From Phlegmacium glaucopus (lineage: Eukaryota > Basidiomycota > Agaricomycetes > Agaricales > Cortinariaceae): 37,316 bases of DNA. Below are positions 8,414 through 18,782 of this stretch, in pieces. The notes beneath the pieces are model-generated. The model ran no database searches and was not told where the DNA came from. It worked only from the letters and a program-made list of their open reading frames with translations. The translations under genes were made by a program, and so were the position numbers. The stretch is from contig MU130073.1 in assembly GCA_015039465.1 (NCBI GenBank), forward strand, positions 12,125 to 49,440, in the 5' to 3' direction. Position 1 is the stretch's first letter. The number at the start of each line of letters is the position of its first letter.

Positions 8414-8490
8414 TCACGTGAGGTCATGTGATCACACCTCGCAGTCTGAACAAAATTCGGAATTCGAATGGCGGCAAGGCATTGCCACCA
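8414..8490. repeat. Internal block of element B shared with element C
   Basis: Counterpart of 842-918, with ATGTGATCACACCTCGCAG, CTGAACAAAATTC and AATGGCGGCAAGGCATTGCCA in the same order. It lies about 95 bp inside the right subterminal array. Confidence 0.7.
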
Positions 8491-8584
8491 CACATATACA
8501 AATTACAGTTAACTTATATACATTTAAATTACTATTGACTTATATATGGTTCTTTTAATTTTGAATAATATTTAAAAGTAAGAG

Positions 8585-8935
8585 TTGATGGAATTCCCAG
8601 GATTCCAGGTGGATTCTGGGTGGATCCCAGGATTCCAGGTGGATTCCGGGTGGATTCTGTGTTGGGGATTCCTAAGGAATTCCGGGAATCCTGGTATCAA
8701 TTTCATTGTGTACCAGGAATCCTCCTGGAATCCTCCTGGAATCCTCCTGGACTGGGAAGAGCCAGGAATGTCAATTTCAGGGGGAATTGGCTGGTAGAAA
8801 ATTCCTCCCGGAATCCTGGTATTCCTACCAGGAATGGTAGGAATCCTGGTATTCCTACCAGGAATGGTAGGAATCCTCCAGGAATCCTCCCGGAATAGGT
8901 AGGAATCCACCAGGAATCCTCCAGGAAGACGTGGG
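8585..8935. repeat. Right subterminal array of element B
   Basis: GGAATCCTCCT and GGTATTCCTACC units in steps of about 9-11 bp, including longer palindromic units such as TATTCCTACCAGGAATGGTA. Mirror of 6640-6835. The IPGGF-type proteins in this stretch are read from the repeat and are not genes. Confidence 0.8.
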
Positions 8936-8951
8936 GGAGTGTAAAGACCTC

Positions 8952-8961
8952 ATGCCTACGC
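8952..8961. repeat. Target-site duplication, right copy, element B
   Basis: ATGCCTACGC, identical to 6601-6610. Confidence 0.85.
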
Positions 8962-11900
8962 TGTATGGAGATGTAAGGATTGCCTGCTAGCAACTCCGAT
9001 GTGCTGGGCATGTATGCGTCAGTCCCACAGAGAGAATCCCCTTCATCGTATTGAACAATGGAACGGAAGTTACTTTCGCAATGCTGAACTGTGGGAGGTT
9101 GGTACATACCTGTTGGTCCGGCATCATGAGGGTGAAGCCGAATGCAAGACACTCAGAGTGTGGTGTAAGTTTCTGGAGAGAACAGAGCAGATCAAGGATG
9201 ATGCTGAACAAGAACACCTTCGCCGGTCAGGGCACACTCCAGTGCCGGTGCCGGTGCCAGGAGCTTTCTGCGAAGAGGGTGAGATTGACATGGAGGAACA
9301 GAGGGACAGAAGTGAAGGGGAGGACGATGACAAAGATGAAATCGAAATCGATGAAGATGAAGAGTTGGAGGATACGGAAATCCTACATCCTTATCTCGAA
9401 GCAACTGCGGATTACAATGCCGGTGCTGGTGCTGGGCCATGCACAGCTATGCCGGGTATGTATGTCAGAGTTGTCCACTCAAACGGCCTTCACCACATCG
9501 CAATGATCAGCTGCCAATGCCGGGGTGACAATGTTCTTCCATTAGATCTCTTCGGGGCTCAATTGCTGCCGGCTAGCTTTAAACGAATTAAAACTTTGTT
9601 TACAGCACAGGTACTCGACATGTATCATTTATCCAACTTGGAACTCAAGGCTTCGGCATATCAATTTTATCAACTCTTATGCCGGTTGACCCGGCCGATG
9701 GCACCAGCAGAGGTAATCAACTTGTACAGAGAGTTCTGGAGAATGAGCAGGATATGGTGTTGGATGAAGAAATTGAAGTGGGCTCGATATGCCAGCAATA
9801 AGAAAGTGAATGAAGTGGAAGCGGGTGAGCTTGTGATTTATTGCCCGGCATGCCTGCAACCCGGCATCAATCTACTGGAGAAGTGGAAGGATAATCCCGC
9901 TCGGCACATTAAGCAAAGTCTACCTCAGACTTCCTGTAACTGATCAATGGGAGCAGATGGGTGTACAAACATATTTTTGTTGCCGATGGAAATTTCAAGG
10001 CTGATCACGTTCGGCAGAAAAATCCTGTCAGTGACGTCTGTCTCTCGGAAGGCAGTGGGATGATGCCGGCATGACAAGAATACATGGCATTCCTTGCATC
10101 GGCAATTGAAAGGCTCACAGTGAGTGCATGATGACGCCGGTGCCTTATCACGCTGGTTCAATATCCATTGTCCAATCCCTCACTGTTTCTTTGGCAGAAG
10201 GCACCCTGTGAAAATACATTCAGAGCTATCATGAATGCCTTACAGGCCTCCAAACTTTGTGATGTCACTGGTGTCGTCAGTATTGCCTGTGGCCGGCATG
10301 GCTGCTATGCTCCTCAAGCCCTCGTTGACCTGTTTAAAGGAGAACAGCAAAAAAATGTGGACTTTGCCTTGCTCAGCGCTTTGAAATCCACCCGTGTTGA
10401 ACCTGAACAGGGAGTCCTCCTAATTTATGACATTGCATGCCAGTATTTTGTCCATTTACATGACCGTATCGGCAGCCGGCTCCCTTTCGGCCTGGATATT
10501 GATGCTGCCATTGGTCTCTTTCATGTCCATGCACATAAAGATCAATGCTTCTTTCAATATGCATCATCCTTTATACCTGGGGCAGCCATCATTGCCGGTG
10601 AGATTTTGGAATCTCTGTGGTCATCCCTCAATACCATTTCCCCCACGGCACGGACAGCAACCTTGGAACATCGGGCAGAAATGTTGGACGACCATGCTAC
10701 TGATTCCAACCATAATAAAACACTCGGCATCATTTCCAGCCTGTGCCGATCCCATAGCACAGCTGTCGATATGCTGGACCATGCCAAAACATATTACCAG
10801 GGCCTCATGGACCAGGGGGCATCACAGCAGTAGAGAAATGGAAGCAAGATATTGAGCGGGCCGAAGCAATGCGGAAATATGATATCACAGCATGGATGTA
10901 TATGCTGCCAAGCTGGACAATACACTATTGGACACCCGGCACTCAGCAACCGGCATGCTGAAATCGGCACTGGCTTCATGGATGGAACTGTCACTGGCAG
11001 TGGAGGAGAAACAGTGAGTGACATCCCAGATGCCGGATTGGAAATAGTCTCATACATTCAGATTGGAAATCCAGGCTACAGTGCAACAACTGGGTCGAAA
11101 TCCCACTAGTACTGACCGGCAAACCATTGAGACAGAACGTGATCGATTGACAGCCCTGTTATTTGAGCTCAAAACTGCCATGGGTCTTGCAGGTATTCCT
11201 GAAAGTGGTGGGGCAGCACTGGTCGAAAATGAGACTCTAGAGACTTGGGATGAGGTTGTGAATGAGCCGGTTCCTACCAGCCCTAACACCTTGCCAGCTA
11301 ACACAATGCCGTTATAGGCACCTCACTTGGCACCCTCTAATCCTCCCCCCCTCATCGATCGGCCCTATCCCGATAGAAGACCAGGCAATCCCGCTGCCAT
11401 CGAATGGTAAAGTAGGACCAGAATATCATTCTCTAGAATTCTCCCATCGTGTTTTGCATGCGGATCACCACTTGAGTCGAATCCAGGACCTCATTGCTGA
11501 AAAAAGCTTTCAATATTCTCATGTTATTCGTGTTTCCCCCCGCAAAGGCGTAAACACACATTCAAGGGCTGCGGTGAAAAAGTTGAACCTCAAGATCTTG
11601 GTACACTGCCGGATGTACACCCAATGCCGGGCATGCCTACTCAGACTTGGTGCTGATCCGGCAGTGCTATCCTGTTTTAGAATTTTGACTCCTGACGATG
11701 TCAAGACCAGTACCGCCATCATGAATCCGAACAAACCAGGATCAACACAACTGACGCTGTCATGGATCTGGCAAACAGCCGGGGGTCATCGTTGGGGATT
11801 GGCAACCGGCAACCACCTTAGTGCCGGTGCCGGAGCTACTTCGGCCACACATATCATTGAATGTCAGTTGACTTTCTTAAGTTTTCCCCACACTAACACT

Positions 11901-12199
11901 TCACAGTTCGTCGTGTGCATTGGCTACGTGCTCGTGCCCAATGAATGAGGTGGCGACAACAAGTCACCCTAACCACCTATGAAATGCAATGGACTGTCCG
12001 GTATTTTTGTTATAAGAGTCAGGCATGGGTTATGCCATCTGCCACCGGCACGACCAATCATACCGGTCCCGGGAGCCGATCACCAAGTGCCAGTGCTGTT
12101 GCTTATGGTAGACGGAAAAAGGCAATGTGGGAGGACCTTATGATAAGGGCGGACCATACCTTTGCCAGATTCAATCTTGCTTACCAATCTCCTGTATAA
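8952..12199 (+). pseudogene. KDZ transposase, main part (CxC2 cluster and RNase H-like core)
   Basis: This is the DDE-type DNA transposase of the Kyakuja-Dileera-Zisupton group. The reading starts HAYAVWRCKDCLLATPMC, then WACMRQSHRENPLHRIEQW, the CxC2-like zinc cluster. An acidic/PVPVP linker follows, then ELVIYCPACLQPGIN. The catalytic core shows FVADGNFKADH (first Asp), a 78-bp intron at 10120-10197 (GTGAGT..TGGCAG), KAPCENTFRAI, LLIYDIACQYF (second Asp), FHVHAHKDQCFFQYASSF and AGEILESLWSSLN (Glu). Later come IAEKSFQYSHVIRVSPRKGVNTHSRA.. and SWIWQTAGGHRWGLA, an intron at 11863-11906, and VTLTTYEMQWTVRYF. Damage: frame break near 9940, TGA at 10072-10074, frame break near 10820, TGA at 11942-11944. 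Together with the insertion of B this is a dead copy. Confidence 0.85.
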
Positions 12200-12785
12200 A
12201 CATAATTACCATATCTGGATTCTGAACCATTCTGTTATCTGCACCATCTACAATGTCAATCCGTCCATTTAACCCTTTTTTGCTACAGTCCATATCACAA
12301 AAGGGCTTTCACATCGAAATTCAAGAGGTGATATACTATGCCGAGTCCAGATTTTGGTGTATCTTGAATGAGATCAGCAATGGCCCAATTGATCGGCAAG
12401 GTTGGATGCAAAAGCTACTTCATTGTGAACTTGTACGCACTCTGGCTGTCTGTGTACTGGCTTTCTAATGATTTCAAAGCTTTTTACATTGTCATACGTC
12501 GGCATTTCTGTGGCAGTTGGTCACCCCATTGATATACCCATCATCTTGCGATCCCTTGCTGACAGCATTGGACTCCTGCATGAAAATGCACTCCTGCTCT
12601 CTTTCGACGCCAATTTTCTCGCTACCCTGGATATCGGCGCCCATGAGAAAGACCACAAAAGCCAAGTCGTGAGTGATTACGAACATTGTTGGTGGTCGGG
12701 TCAGAAGCCGAGGAACCTTGACACAGTCAAGATCTTGGATGCACCCAGCTTGGAAAGGTGCATTGAGCACTATCGACTACAATGA
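12200..12785 (+). pseudogene. Unrecognised coding-like fragments after the KDZ gene
   Basis: Two consecutive open stretches, 12250-12468 (ISQKGFHIEIQEVIYYAESRF, WMQKLLHCELVRTL) and 12468-12785 (HPIDIPIILRSLADSIGLLH, LLLSFDANFLATLDIGAHEK). Base composition and CCGG-poor text differ slightly from the KDZ gene. Codon-like use suggests decayed coding sequence, perhaps a second gene of the same transposon neighbourhood or a 3' extension of the KDZ gene. No domain is recognised. Confidence 0.25.
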
Positions 12786-12878
12786 TGTCTTGAAACCAAT
12801 GAAACTGTCGACCCTACCAACCCCGATGCTGATCCTACTGTCAATGCCGGTGGGACTGCCAATGCCAATAGTTCTCCT

Positions 12879-13157
12879 ATGACACATGCCGGTGCTGGTG
12901 ATAATGTGTCCCCTCATGCCGGTACCAATCCTGATGGACCATGCCAGAAATGCGACCAGTATCGTGATCTCCTGAGTCAGGTCCTCCAGGATCTTGTCAG
13001 GTTCCAAAACGTCTCGGCAAGCATGTCTATGGCCTCACAGAACAAGTGGAAGTTAGGGATACGACGTGCATCTACCTTTCATCTGCTCCATGAGGCTGCT
13101 CTCTGTAAGGAAACAGCCGGGTCCCCAACACCGGTGATATGGTATGAATGTGTATAG
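12879..13157 (+). CDS. Hypothetical small protein with a CxxC
   Basis: A 92-residue open frame beginning MTHAGAGDNVSPHAGTN, with CQKC near residue 25, a possible amphipathic stretch (YRDLLSQVLQDLVRFQ) and no recognised domain. It contains the same GCCGGTGCTGGTG type words as nearby coding regions. It may be an exon of a larger gene with 12200-12785. Confidence 0.25.
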   Translation: MTHAGAGDNVSPHAGTNPDGPCQKCDQYRDLLSQVLQDLVRFQNVSASMSMASQNKWKLGIRRASTFHLLHEAALCKETAGSPTPVIWYECV

Positions 13158-13160
13158 GCA

Positions 13161-14040
13161 CAGATATGCACATTTTTCCGGAAATTCCCTAATTAATTAA
13201 TTATAAACTAAACAAAGATGCAAGCTGATACAGTAAAGAATCATTGGTATTGACTATACCAAGTGATTAAAATATATATTGCAATGAAATAATTCATAAC
13301 ACAGGGCTAGAGATATTTATGATGTGGATGCATCTATTTATCATACTGTCCAAATACTCAGAATTTCCTGGCTAAAACCATAAATACCATGCAAGCCATA
13401 AAGGAATATATTGCAATTTATATAAATATTAAGTCTACAATACAGTGGGGAAATTATCTATGCATTAAAACCCTATGTCTAAAGGTGGAAGACAAAGACT
13501 TGTACTTTAGCCAAAGTAGTGTCACAAGTGTTACCAAAGTCACAAGTGTTACAAAGAGAACACATGGGTAAATAAAGAGAGCCGGGCTACTGGGTGCAAA
13601 TCCAAAAAGGGATATTTGCGGAATGGTTACAAATAATTAACTGGAATAACAATAAGAACAATAATGGGTTTCAGAGGGACCAATGATGGGTCATAGCAAA
13701 CCCAAAACAATTACACAAAAGAGTTTATTGTTTTATTTTGTATAAGTAAAGTACAGCAACTTGTAAATAAATTATTGGATTGTAGCTTTCTTACCCCCAC
13801 CAATATCAGTTGGTGTTTAAGAAATAAAGTAACAAACCTTTCAAATCAACAACAAGAGAAAGAAATTATTATTAAGTGTATTAGTTACACTATTGGTTTT
13901 GCATTGGTTGCAATTATTTTAAGTGTATTAGTTACACTATTGGTTATCAAAGTTAGTCTTCGAAATTTGGATAAATATACAAAGTTATTCACAACTTAAA
14001 AGTGAAATTATTATTGTGAGGAATCAATAAATAAATCGGA
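13161..14040. other. AT-rich stretch without a supported gene
   Basis: A+T-rich, with short direct repeats (GTGTTACCAAAGTCACAAGTG near 13530; AAGTGTATTAGTTACACTATTGG at about 13873 and 13921). A 74-codon frame at 13775-13999 would have one hydrophobic segment, but it is made partly of that direct repeat and has no other support. No LTR or TIR boundary was found. Confidence 0.4.
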
Positions 14041-14817
14041 ATGGCTATACTTCCTAGGAAGCCCAATCGCAATTCAAGACTTATATTAGTGTATTTATAC
14101 ACTTATATTATAGTCAACTTATCACCGGCATTGGCCCCAACTGCTCATTACATTGCCGCAGTTGCGAAGAATGCCAAGTCTGAACTGAATCGGCTCATGG
14201 ATCTTCCGGCGTCATCCTACAAATGGACTTGGGGTGAGACCTTGACAGAGGCAGATGTCCTGGCTCTATGCCGTACCGGCACTCGACCCGGGCCTGGGCC
14301 CCATTCCGGCTACGATGTTTCTTTGGTGGAGGGTAGGATGTTTGGTGACTACACGGTGGATCCACCCACAGTCCCAACCTCCCATGGACAGCATGATGAT
14401 GTGCCAGCAGAAGCTTCCTTAGCACCCCCCACCACTGACCTGGCAATCCCGACCTACTTTTCAAGAGCTAACTGGCTTTCGTATGACCCTCTCGGTGGTG
14501 CAGCATCCTCATTGGCAAGATATATGTCTGATGACACCCATATCAACACGCCGGCTCCTCTTGTCCTGCAATCACTTGCCCGAAGGACGGCTGACATGTG
14601 GACCTCCGGCTCTGACAGTGAGATTAGGCATGCACCAGCACCGGCAGTAGCACACCGACTTGCGGACATCTGGAGTGATGGTGAGGGGTCGGCACCGGCA
14701 CAAGCCCTTCAGCTTGCTGAGGTCTGGACTGATGAGGAAATATCTGGCACTCAGGGGTTAAAACAAAGAGTAAATACATATTTTCATCGATCTTTCGTGG
14801 TCATTTTAATCACTTAA
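14041..14817 (+). CDS. Hypothetical protein with repeated LA-DMW motifs
   Basis: A 258-codon open frame. The first 30 residues (from AT-rich sequence) include a hydrophobic run, LILVYLYTYIIVNL, which may be an accident of fusion with the upstream AT-rich DNA. From AKNAKSELNRLMDLPASSYKW onward the sequence is GC-richer with coding character. The C-terminal third has three related units: LARRTADMWTSGSDSE, HRLADIWSDGEGS and LQLAEVWTDEEIS, each a short helix-like stretch then Trp and an acidic tail, separated by Ala/Pro. The final residues run into AT-rich DNA. The family is not recognised; it may be a partial gene. Confidence 0.4.
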   Translation: MAILPRKPNRNSRLILVYLYTYIIVNLSPALAPTAHYIAAVAKNAKSELNRLMDLPASSYKWTWGETLTEADVLALCRTGTRPGPGPHSGYDVSLVEGRMFGDYTVDPPTVPTSHGQHDDVPAEASLAPPTTDLAIPTYFSRANWLSYDPLGGAASSLARYMSDDTHINTPAPLVLQSLARRTADMWTSGSDSEIRHAPAPAVAHRLADIWSDGEGSAPAQALQLAEVWTDEEISGTQGLKQRVNTYFHRSFVVILIT

Positions 14818-15600
14818 ACGTGAGAAGGAAAGAAAGGGTTCCAAGTCGCGAGACTTAACCGTGTTCAATCTTAACCTTAATGTTCACCTGAACGAAACGA
14901 AGTGAGTCAAGTTTCCCATAATTTAGGATTTCCCCGAATGGAAACAAGACACATTTGGTTCTTATAATTTAGGAAATCCCTGAACAGAACCTTCGTTCCT
15001 ATAATTTAGGAAACAGTCTCAGACTCCTATTTAGGAACATGATATTTCGACAAAGTATCAGACGGAAACCCTGAAATTTAGTAAACAACACCTATCAGTT
15101 TCTTATAATTTGGGATTTCCCCGAACAGAAACTTAATGGTTTTAACCAATAGTATATCTGTTTCCTATAATTTAGGATATCCCTGAACGGAAACAAGATA
15201 GTTTTTCGTGATATATTATCAGATTCTTTAACCTGATATTTGAACAATAGTCTTAGTATCAGATCTCTTTAAACCTGAAATTTGAACTTAGTATCAGATC
15301 TTGTAAACCTGAAATTTTCACATAACAACAAAATAAGTTCTCATATGACCAATATGAAAGTTCCTTTGGGGTTGAACGTGTTTTTGTCTCAAACAACCAG
15401 TAATTTCAATGACCAAAGACCTAAACAACATCTGTTAAGGATTTTATCATTAGGAAACTAATGGTTTATTTCGTTTTGAGTTAGTATAGTCGTCCTACCA
15501 CTTTGTTGGTTAACTCTAGGTATTCACATAACCGACCTTCGACAAAGTAGTAGGTAACATGAACTTAATAACGATACTCCTGACGACCTTCTGGTGGTCA
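14818..15600. repeat. Dispersed TATAATTTAGGA repeats
   Basis: A field of related words: CTATAATTTAGGAWWTCCCTGAACGGAAAC recurs irregularly from 14915 to 15200, and TATCAGATC..TAAACCTGAAATTT from 15210 to 15320. GTTTCC/GGAAAC pairs make some units weakly palindromic. No gene is supported and no boundary to a known element is visible. Confidence 0.6.
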
Positions 15601-16039
15601 GGTGCTCTGATTCACGGCCCATGGTAGGCCCACGGTTGCATAGACGACCTAGACTGTGGAGACACGGCCTACGTAGCAGGCAGGTCTGGAGCCGATCGAC
15701 TTCTCGACCACGACCACACCCACGGCCAGGTCTACATTGACGGTCACAACTGGGGAGTCACAGCCTATAAAGGAGTAGTCAGGTCTGTAGTCGTTCGACT
15801 TCCCGAACACGGCCACTGCTGGGGAGTGGTAGTGAGGTCTACAGACGTTCGGCCACACGATACCCACGACCAGGTCTACATTGATGACCACAACTGGGGA
15901 CTCACGGTCTATAAAGGAGTAGTCAGGTCTGGAGTCGTTCGACTTCCCGAACACGGCCACGGCTGGGGAGTGGTAGTGAGGTCTACAGACGTTCGGCCAC
16001 ACGATACCCACGACCAGGTCTACATTGATGACCACAACT
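15601..16039. repeat. 144-bp tandem repeat running into the gap
   Basis: Units containing GGTCTACAGACGTTCGGCCA recur with a period of 144 bp (15837 and 15981). A more diverged copy lies upstream (from about 15650). The period is divisible by three, so open frames persist on both strands, giving VVVINVDLVVGIVW-type 48-residue repeats on the minus strand. No start, intron or codon signal supports a gene. Confidence 0.75.
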
Positions 16040-16700
16040 NNNNNNNNNNNNNNNNNNNNNNNNNNNNNNNNNNNNNNNNNNNNNNNNNNNNNNNNNNNNN
16101 NNNNNNNNNNNNNNNNNNNNNNNNNNNNNNNNNNNNNNNNNNNNNNNNNNNNNNNNNNNNNNNNNNNNNNNNNNNNNNNNNNNNNNNNNNNNNNNNNNNN
16201 NNNNNNNNNNNNNNNNNNNNNNNNNNNNNNNNNNNNNNNNNNNNNNNNNNNNNNNNNNNNNNNNNNNNNNNNNNNNNNNNNNNNNNNNNNNNNNNNNNNN
16301 NNNNNNNNNNNNNNNNNNNNNNNNNNNNNNNNNNNNNNNNNNNNNNNNNNNNNNNNNNNNNNNNNNNNNNNNNNNNNNNNNNNNNNNNNNNNNNNNNNNN
16401 NNNNNNNNNNNNNNNNNNNNNNNNNNNNNNNNNNNNNNNNNNNNNNNNNNNNNNNNNNNNNNNNNNNNNNNNNNNNNNNNNNNNNNNNNNNNNNNNNNNN
16501 NNNNNNNNNNNNNNNNNNNNNNNNNNNNNNNNNNNNNNNNNNNNNNNNNNNNNNNNNNNNNNNNNNNNNNNNNNNNNNNNNNNNNNNNNNNNNNNNNNNN
16601 NNNNNNNNNNNNNNNNNNNNNNNNNNNNNNNNNNNNNNNNNNNNNNNNNNNNNNNNNNNNNNNNNNNNNNNNNNNNNNNNNNNNNNNNNNNNNNNNNNNN
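16040..16700. other. Assembly gap (661 N)
   Basis: Undetermined bases. The left edge is in the middle of the 144-bp tandem repeat, so the true length of the array is unknown. All frames that cross the gap are meaningless. Confidence 0.98.
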
Positions 16701-16964
16701 GGAAGAAAAGAGAGCGTGAAACTGTGAAATGTCTAATAAAATGACAAGGAAAAAGAAAAGGTAACAAGAAAAAGAAGAGCGTCGACAGGAGAGAAATAGA
16801 AAGAAGGAAACTGTCGCGCATGAAGGAAAGAAAAATAACAAGATGTATCGGAGTAGGAATCTCATATTTATGACGAGAAAACATGGTCCTATCCATCAAG
16901 TAGAGTTAAGTAAGAATGGGGGGTTGTCAGTAGGAGAGTCACCTTAAGGTCACTTAAGGAGGGA
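16701..16964. other. Purine-rich stretch, no gene
   Basis: Strongly A/G-rich on the plus strand (GGAAAAAGAAAAGG, AAGAAAAAGAAGAG). It separates the gap from a foldback element. No coding or RNA feature is supported. Confidence 0.5.
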
Positions 16965-17977
16965 GTTCAAGCGAAAAAGTCGGAAAATAGACAATGACAG
17001 GGGATGACAGTTAACGATATCAGAACGACTTCTGAGGAAGAATAAGAAGGAGTAGGAGAAGGAATTAGGGAGATTCAAGCGAATGATCAGAGACCAATAT
17101 GGAAGGGATTTGCTTGTGTCCCCCTATAAGACTGGATTTCAGACCAGGTCAAGGGAGACCAACCACAAATTATTGTTGTGTTTGTTACTAAATATGGCCC
17201 TCTAGGGTTATTACGGTCCACTAGGAGGGTTAGGCCTAGTATCCAATCATAATTGACCACACCCACCCAGAGCGGTATTAAAGCTTGTTACGACCCTTAA
17301 GGATTGTTACGGCCCACTACTATGGTTACGGTCTACTAGGATTGTTACGGCCGAAGTAACCCAGGGGGCCGTAACAATCCTTAAGGACCGTAACAAACTT
17401 TAATGTCGCTATGGGTGGGTGCTGCCAATTATGATTGTATACTAGGTATAAACCTCCTAGTGGGCCGTAATAACCCTAGTGTGCCGTAATAACCCTCGTG
17501 GGCCGTAACAATTCTAGTAGACCGTCATAAGTTTAGTGGACAGTAATAACCCTTAGTGGGCCGTAAAAAGTTTACTGGGCCGTAACAATCCTAGTAGACC
17601 GTAACCATAGTAGTGGGCCGTAACAATCCTTAAGGGTCGTAACAAGCTTTAATACCGCTCTGGGTGGGTGTGGTCAATTATGATTGGATACTAGGCCTAA
17701 CCCTCCTAGTGGACCGTAATAACCCTAGAGGGCCATATTTAGTAACAAACACAACAATAATTTGTGGTTGGTCTCCCTTGACCTGGTCTGAAATCCAGTC
17801 TTATAGGGGGACACAAACAAATCCCTGCCATATTGGTCTCTGATCATTCGTGTGAACCAATCTTCTCACATCTCCTCCTACTCCTACTTCTAGAACCTTC
17901 CACTTACTCCATCTCCTGCTCCTACTCCTACCCATTCTTCGCTTGTCTATTTTCCGTCTTTTTCGCTTGAACTCCAA
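16965..17977. mobile_element. 1-kb foldback element
   Basis: Inverted arms at about 16965-17350 and 17579-17977. The outer ends match (GGAGTTCAAGCGAAAAAG and its complement), as do the long inner part (TAAGACTGGATTTCAGACC and its complement) and CCGCTCTGGGTGGGTG. The arms diverge in the middle (17000-17080). The centre (17350-17660) consists of CCGTAACAATCC/CCGTAATAACCC repeats of about 22-26 bp. No target duplication was found and no ORF is credible, so the superfamily is unknown. Confidence 0.65.
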
Positions 17978-18782
17978 AAGAAGAGAAGGCAGTGTTCATA
18001 GTCCAATAGCAAAAATATATCAACTCCATAGGCGTGTGGTCATGTCAAATATGTGAAAGGTCCTGAGTCAACACTTGAAAGGCGCAGCCTTGTTCCCGAG
18101 AAAACACTACTTGCCCATGATCCCATGTCGCGCAGCCTTGATAACACTTGACACTCTGCGAGAATAATCCTCTGCTGCTGATTCATCTGCAATTCCTGCT
18201 TAGTCGTGATCCTTCTGGACTTCCTAAATTGTCATAAAGAGGGTGGGAAGGCTTCAGGTACCATGTGAATGATGGTTTTGGCAGTGAGTGATAAGATAAG
18301 AGGTAGATGAGTGAGGATAGGGGACTGAGTGTGATCCAGGAGCGTGGTATGGCAAGATAGATAGCGGAGGCGAAGACTTGTGGGTCCATAGCCACAACAA
18401 CGATGACAAAGCCTTTGACATAATGGGAAATGTAGCTGATGCATCCATAAACGGGCCGTTCTTGAAATGATGGGCCATAGATGCGATCAAATGCAAGCTG
18501 ATGACCGATGCGAATAGTAGAGTGATCGCTTTGTTGAATCGCTAGCCAAGGAACAAATGGATGGTAGATGTTAAGGAGCATGTTGATAGTGTAAATGATA
18601 GACAACATAGTGGAAGACATTGAGGATATGATGAGCGATGAGGATGTTAATGTTGAACGAATGATTTTGTCGACCAGGAACGCGATTCAGGGCTGCTTCT
18701 GAAATAGGTAAGTGAATTCAAAGTCCGCTTATTTTCATGATGGCAACTTTTAAGCTTTGTTCTCACGCTACCAATCAGTATT
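17978..18782. other. Unassigned sequence with one weak minus-strand ORF
   Basis: The longest open frame is 18620-18183 on the minus strand (145 codons, FDRIYGPSFQERPVYGCIS). Its sequence is hydrophobic and matches no family I know. It lies beyond the orphan transposon end from the broken copia gag, so it might be a decayed retroelement, but nothing shows it. Confidence 0.25.

Larger units (their letters stand above)
6611..8951. mobile_element. Foldback element B (Mutator-like, non-autonomous)
   Basis: A 2341-bp element inserted in the KDZ cysteine cluster. Left end: AACACTTTACACTCCCCCACG. Right end, reverse complemented: GAGGTCTTTACACTCCCCCACG, which shares GAGGTCTTTACA..CCCC with element A. 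From outside in it has GGAATCC-type subterminal arrays (6640-6835, 8585-8935), C-run/G-run hairpins in A-rich and GTC-repeat DNA, and a nested 692-bp foldback (7417-8108). The block at 8414-8490 is shared with element C. No transposase is visible. Confidence 0.75.

Noticed and set aside
8572..8910. Proteins rich in RIPGGF or FQVDSGW
   Set aside because: Translations of the palindromic subterminal array of element B.
13775..13999. Small membrane protein gene
   Set aside because: AT-rich sequence with an internal direct repeat naturally gives hydrophobic codons; no other support.
15649..16899. Long ORFs spanning 15649-16899 on both strands
   Set aside because: Most of their length is unknown bases from the assembly gap.
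18183..18620. A conserved minus-strand gene of 145 codons
   Set aside because: No family resemblance, intron or neighbour relation supports it; kept only as a weak ORF in the unassigned region.
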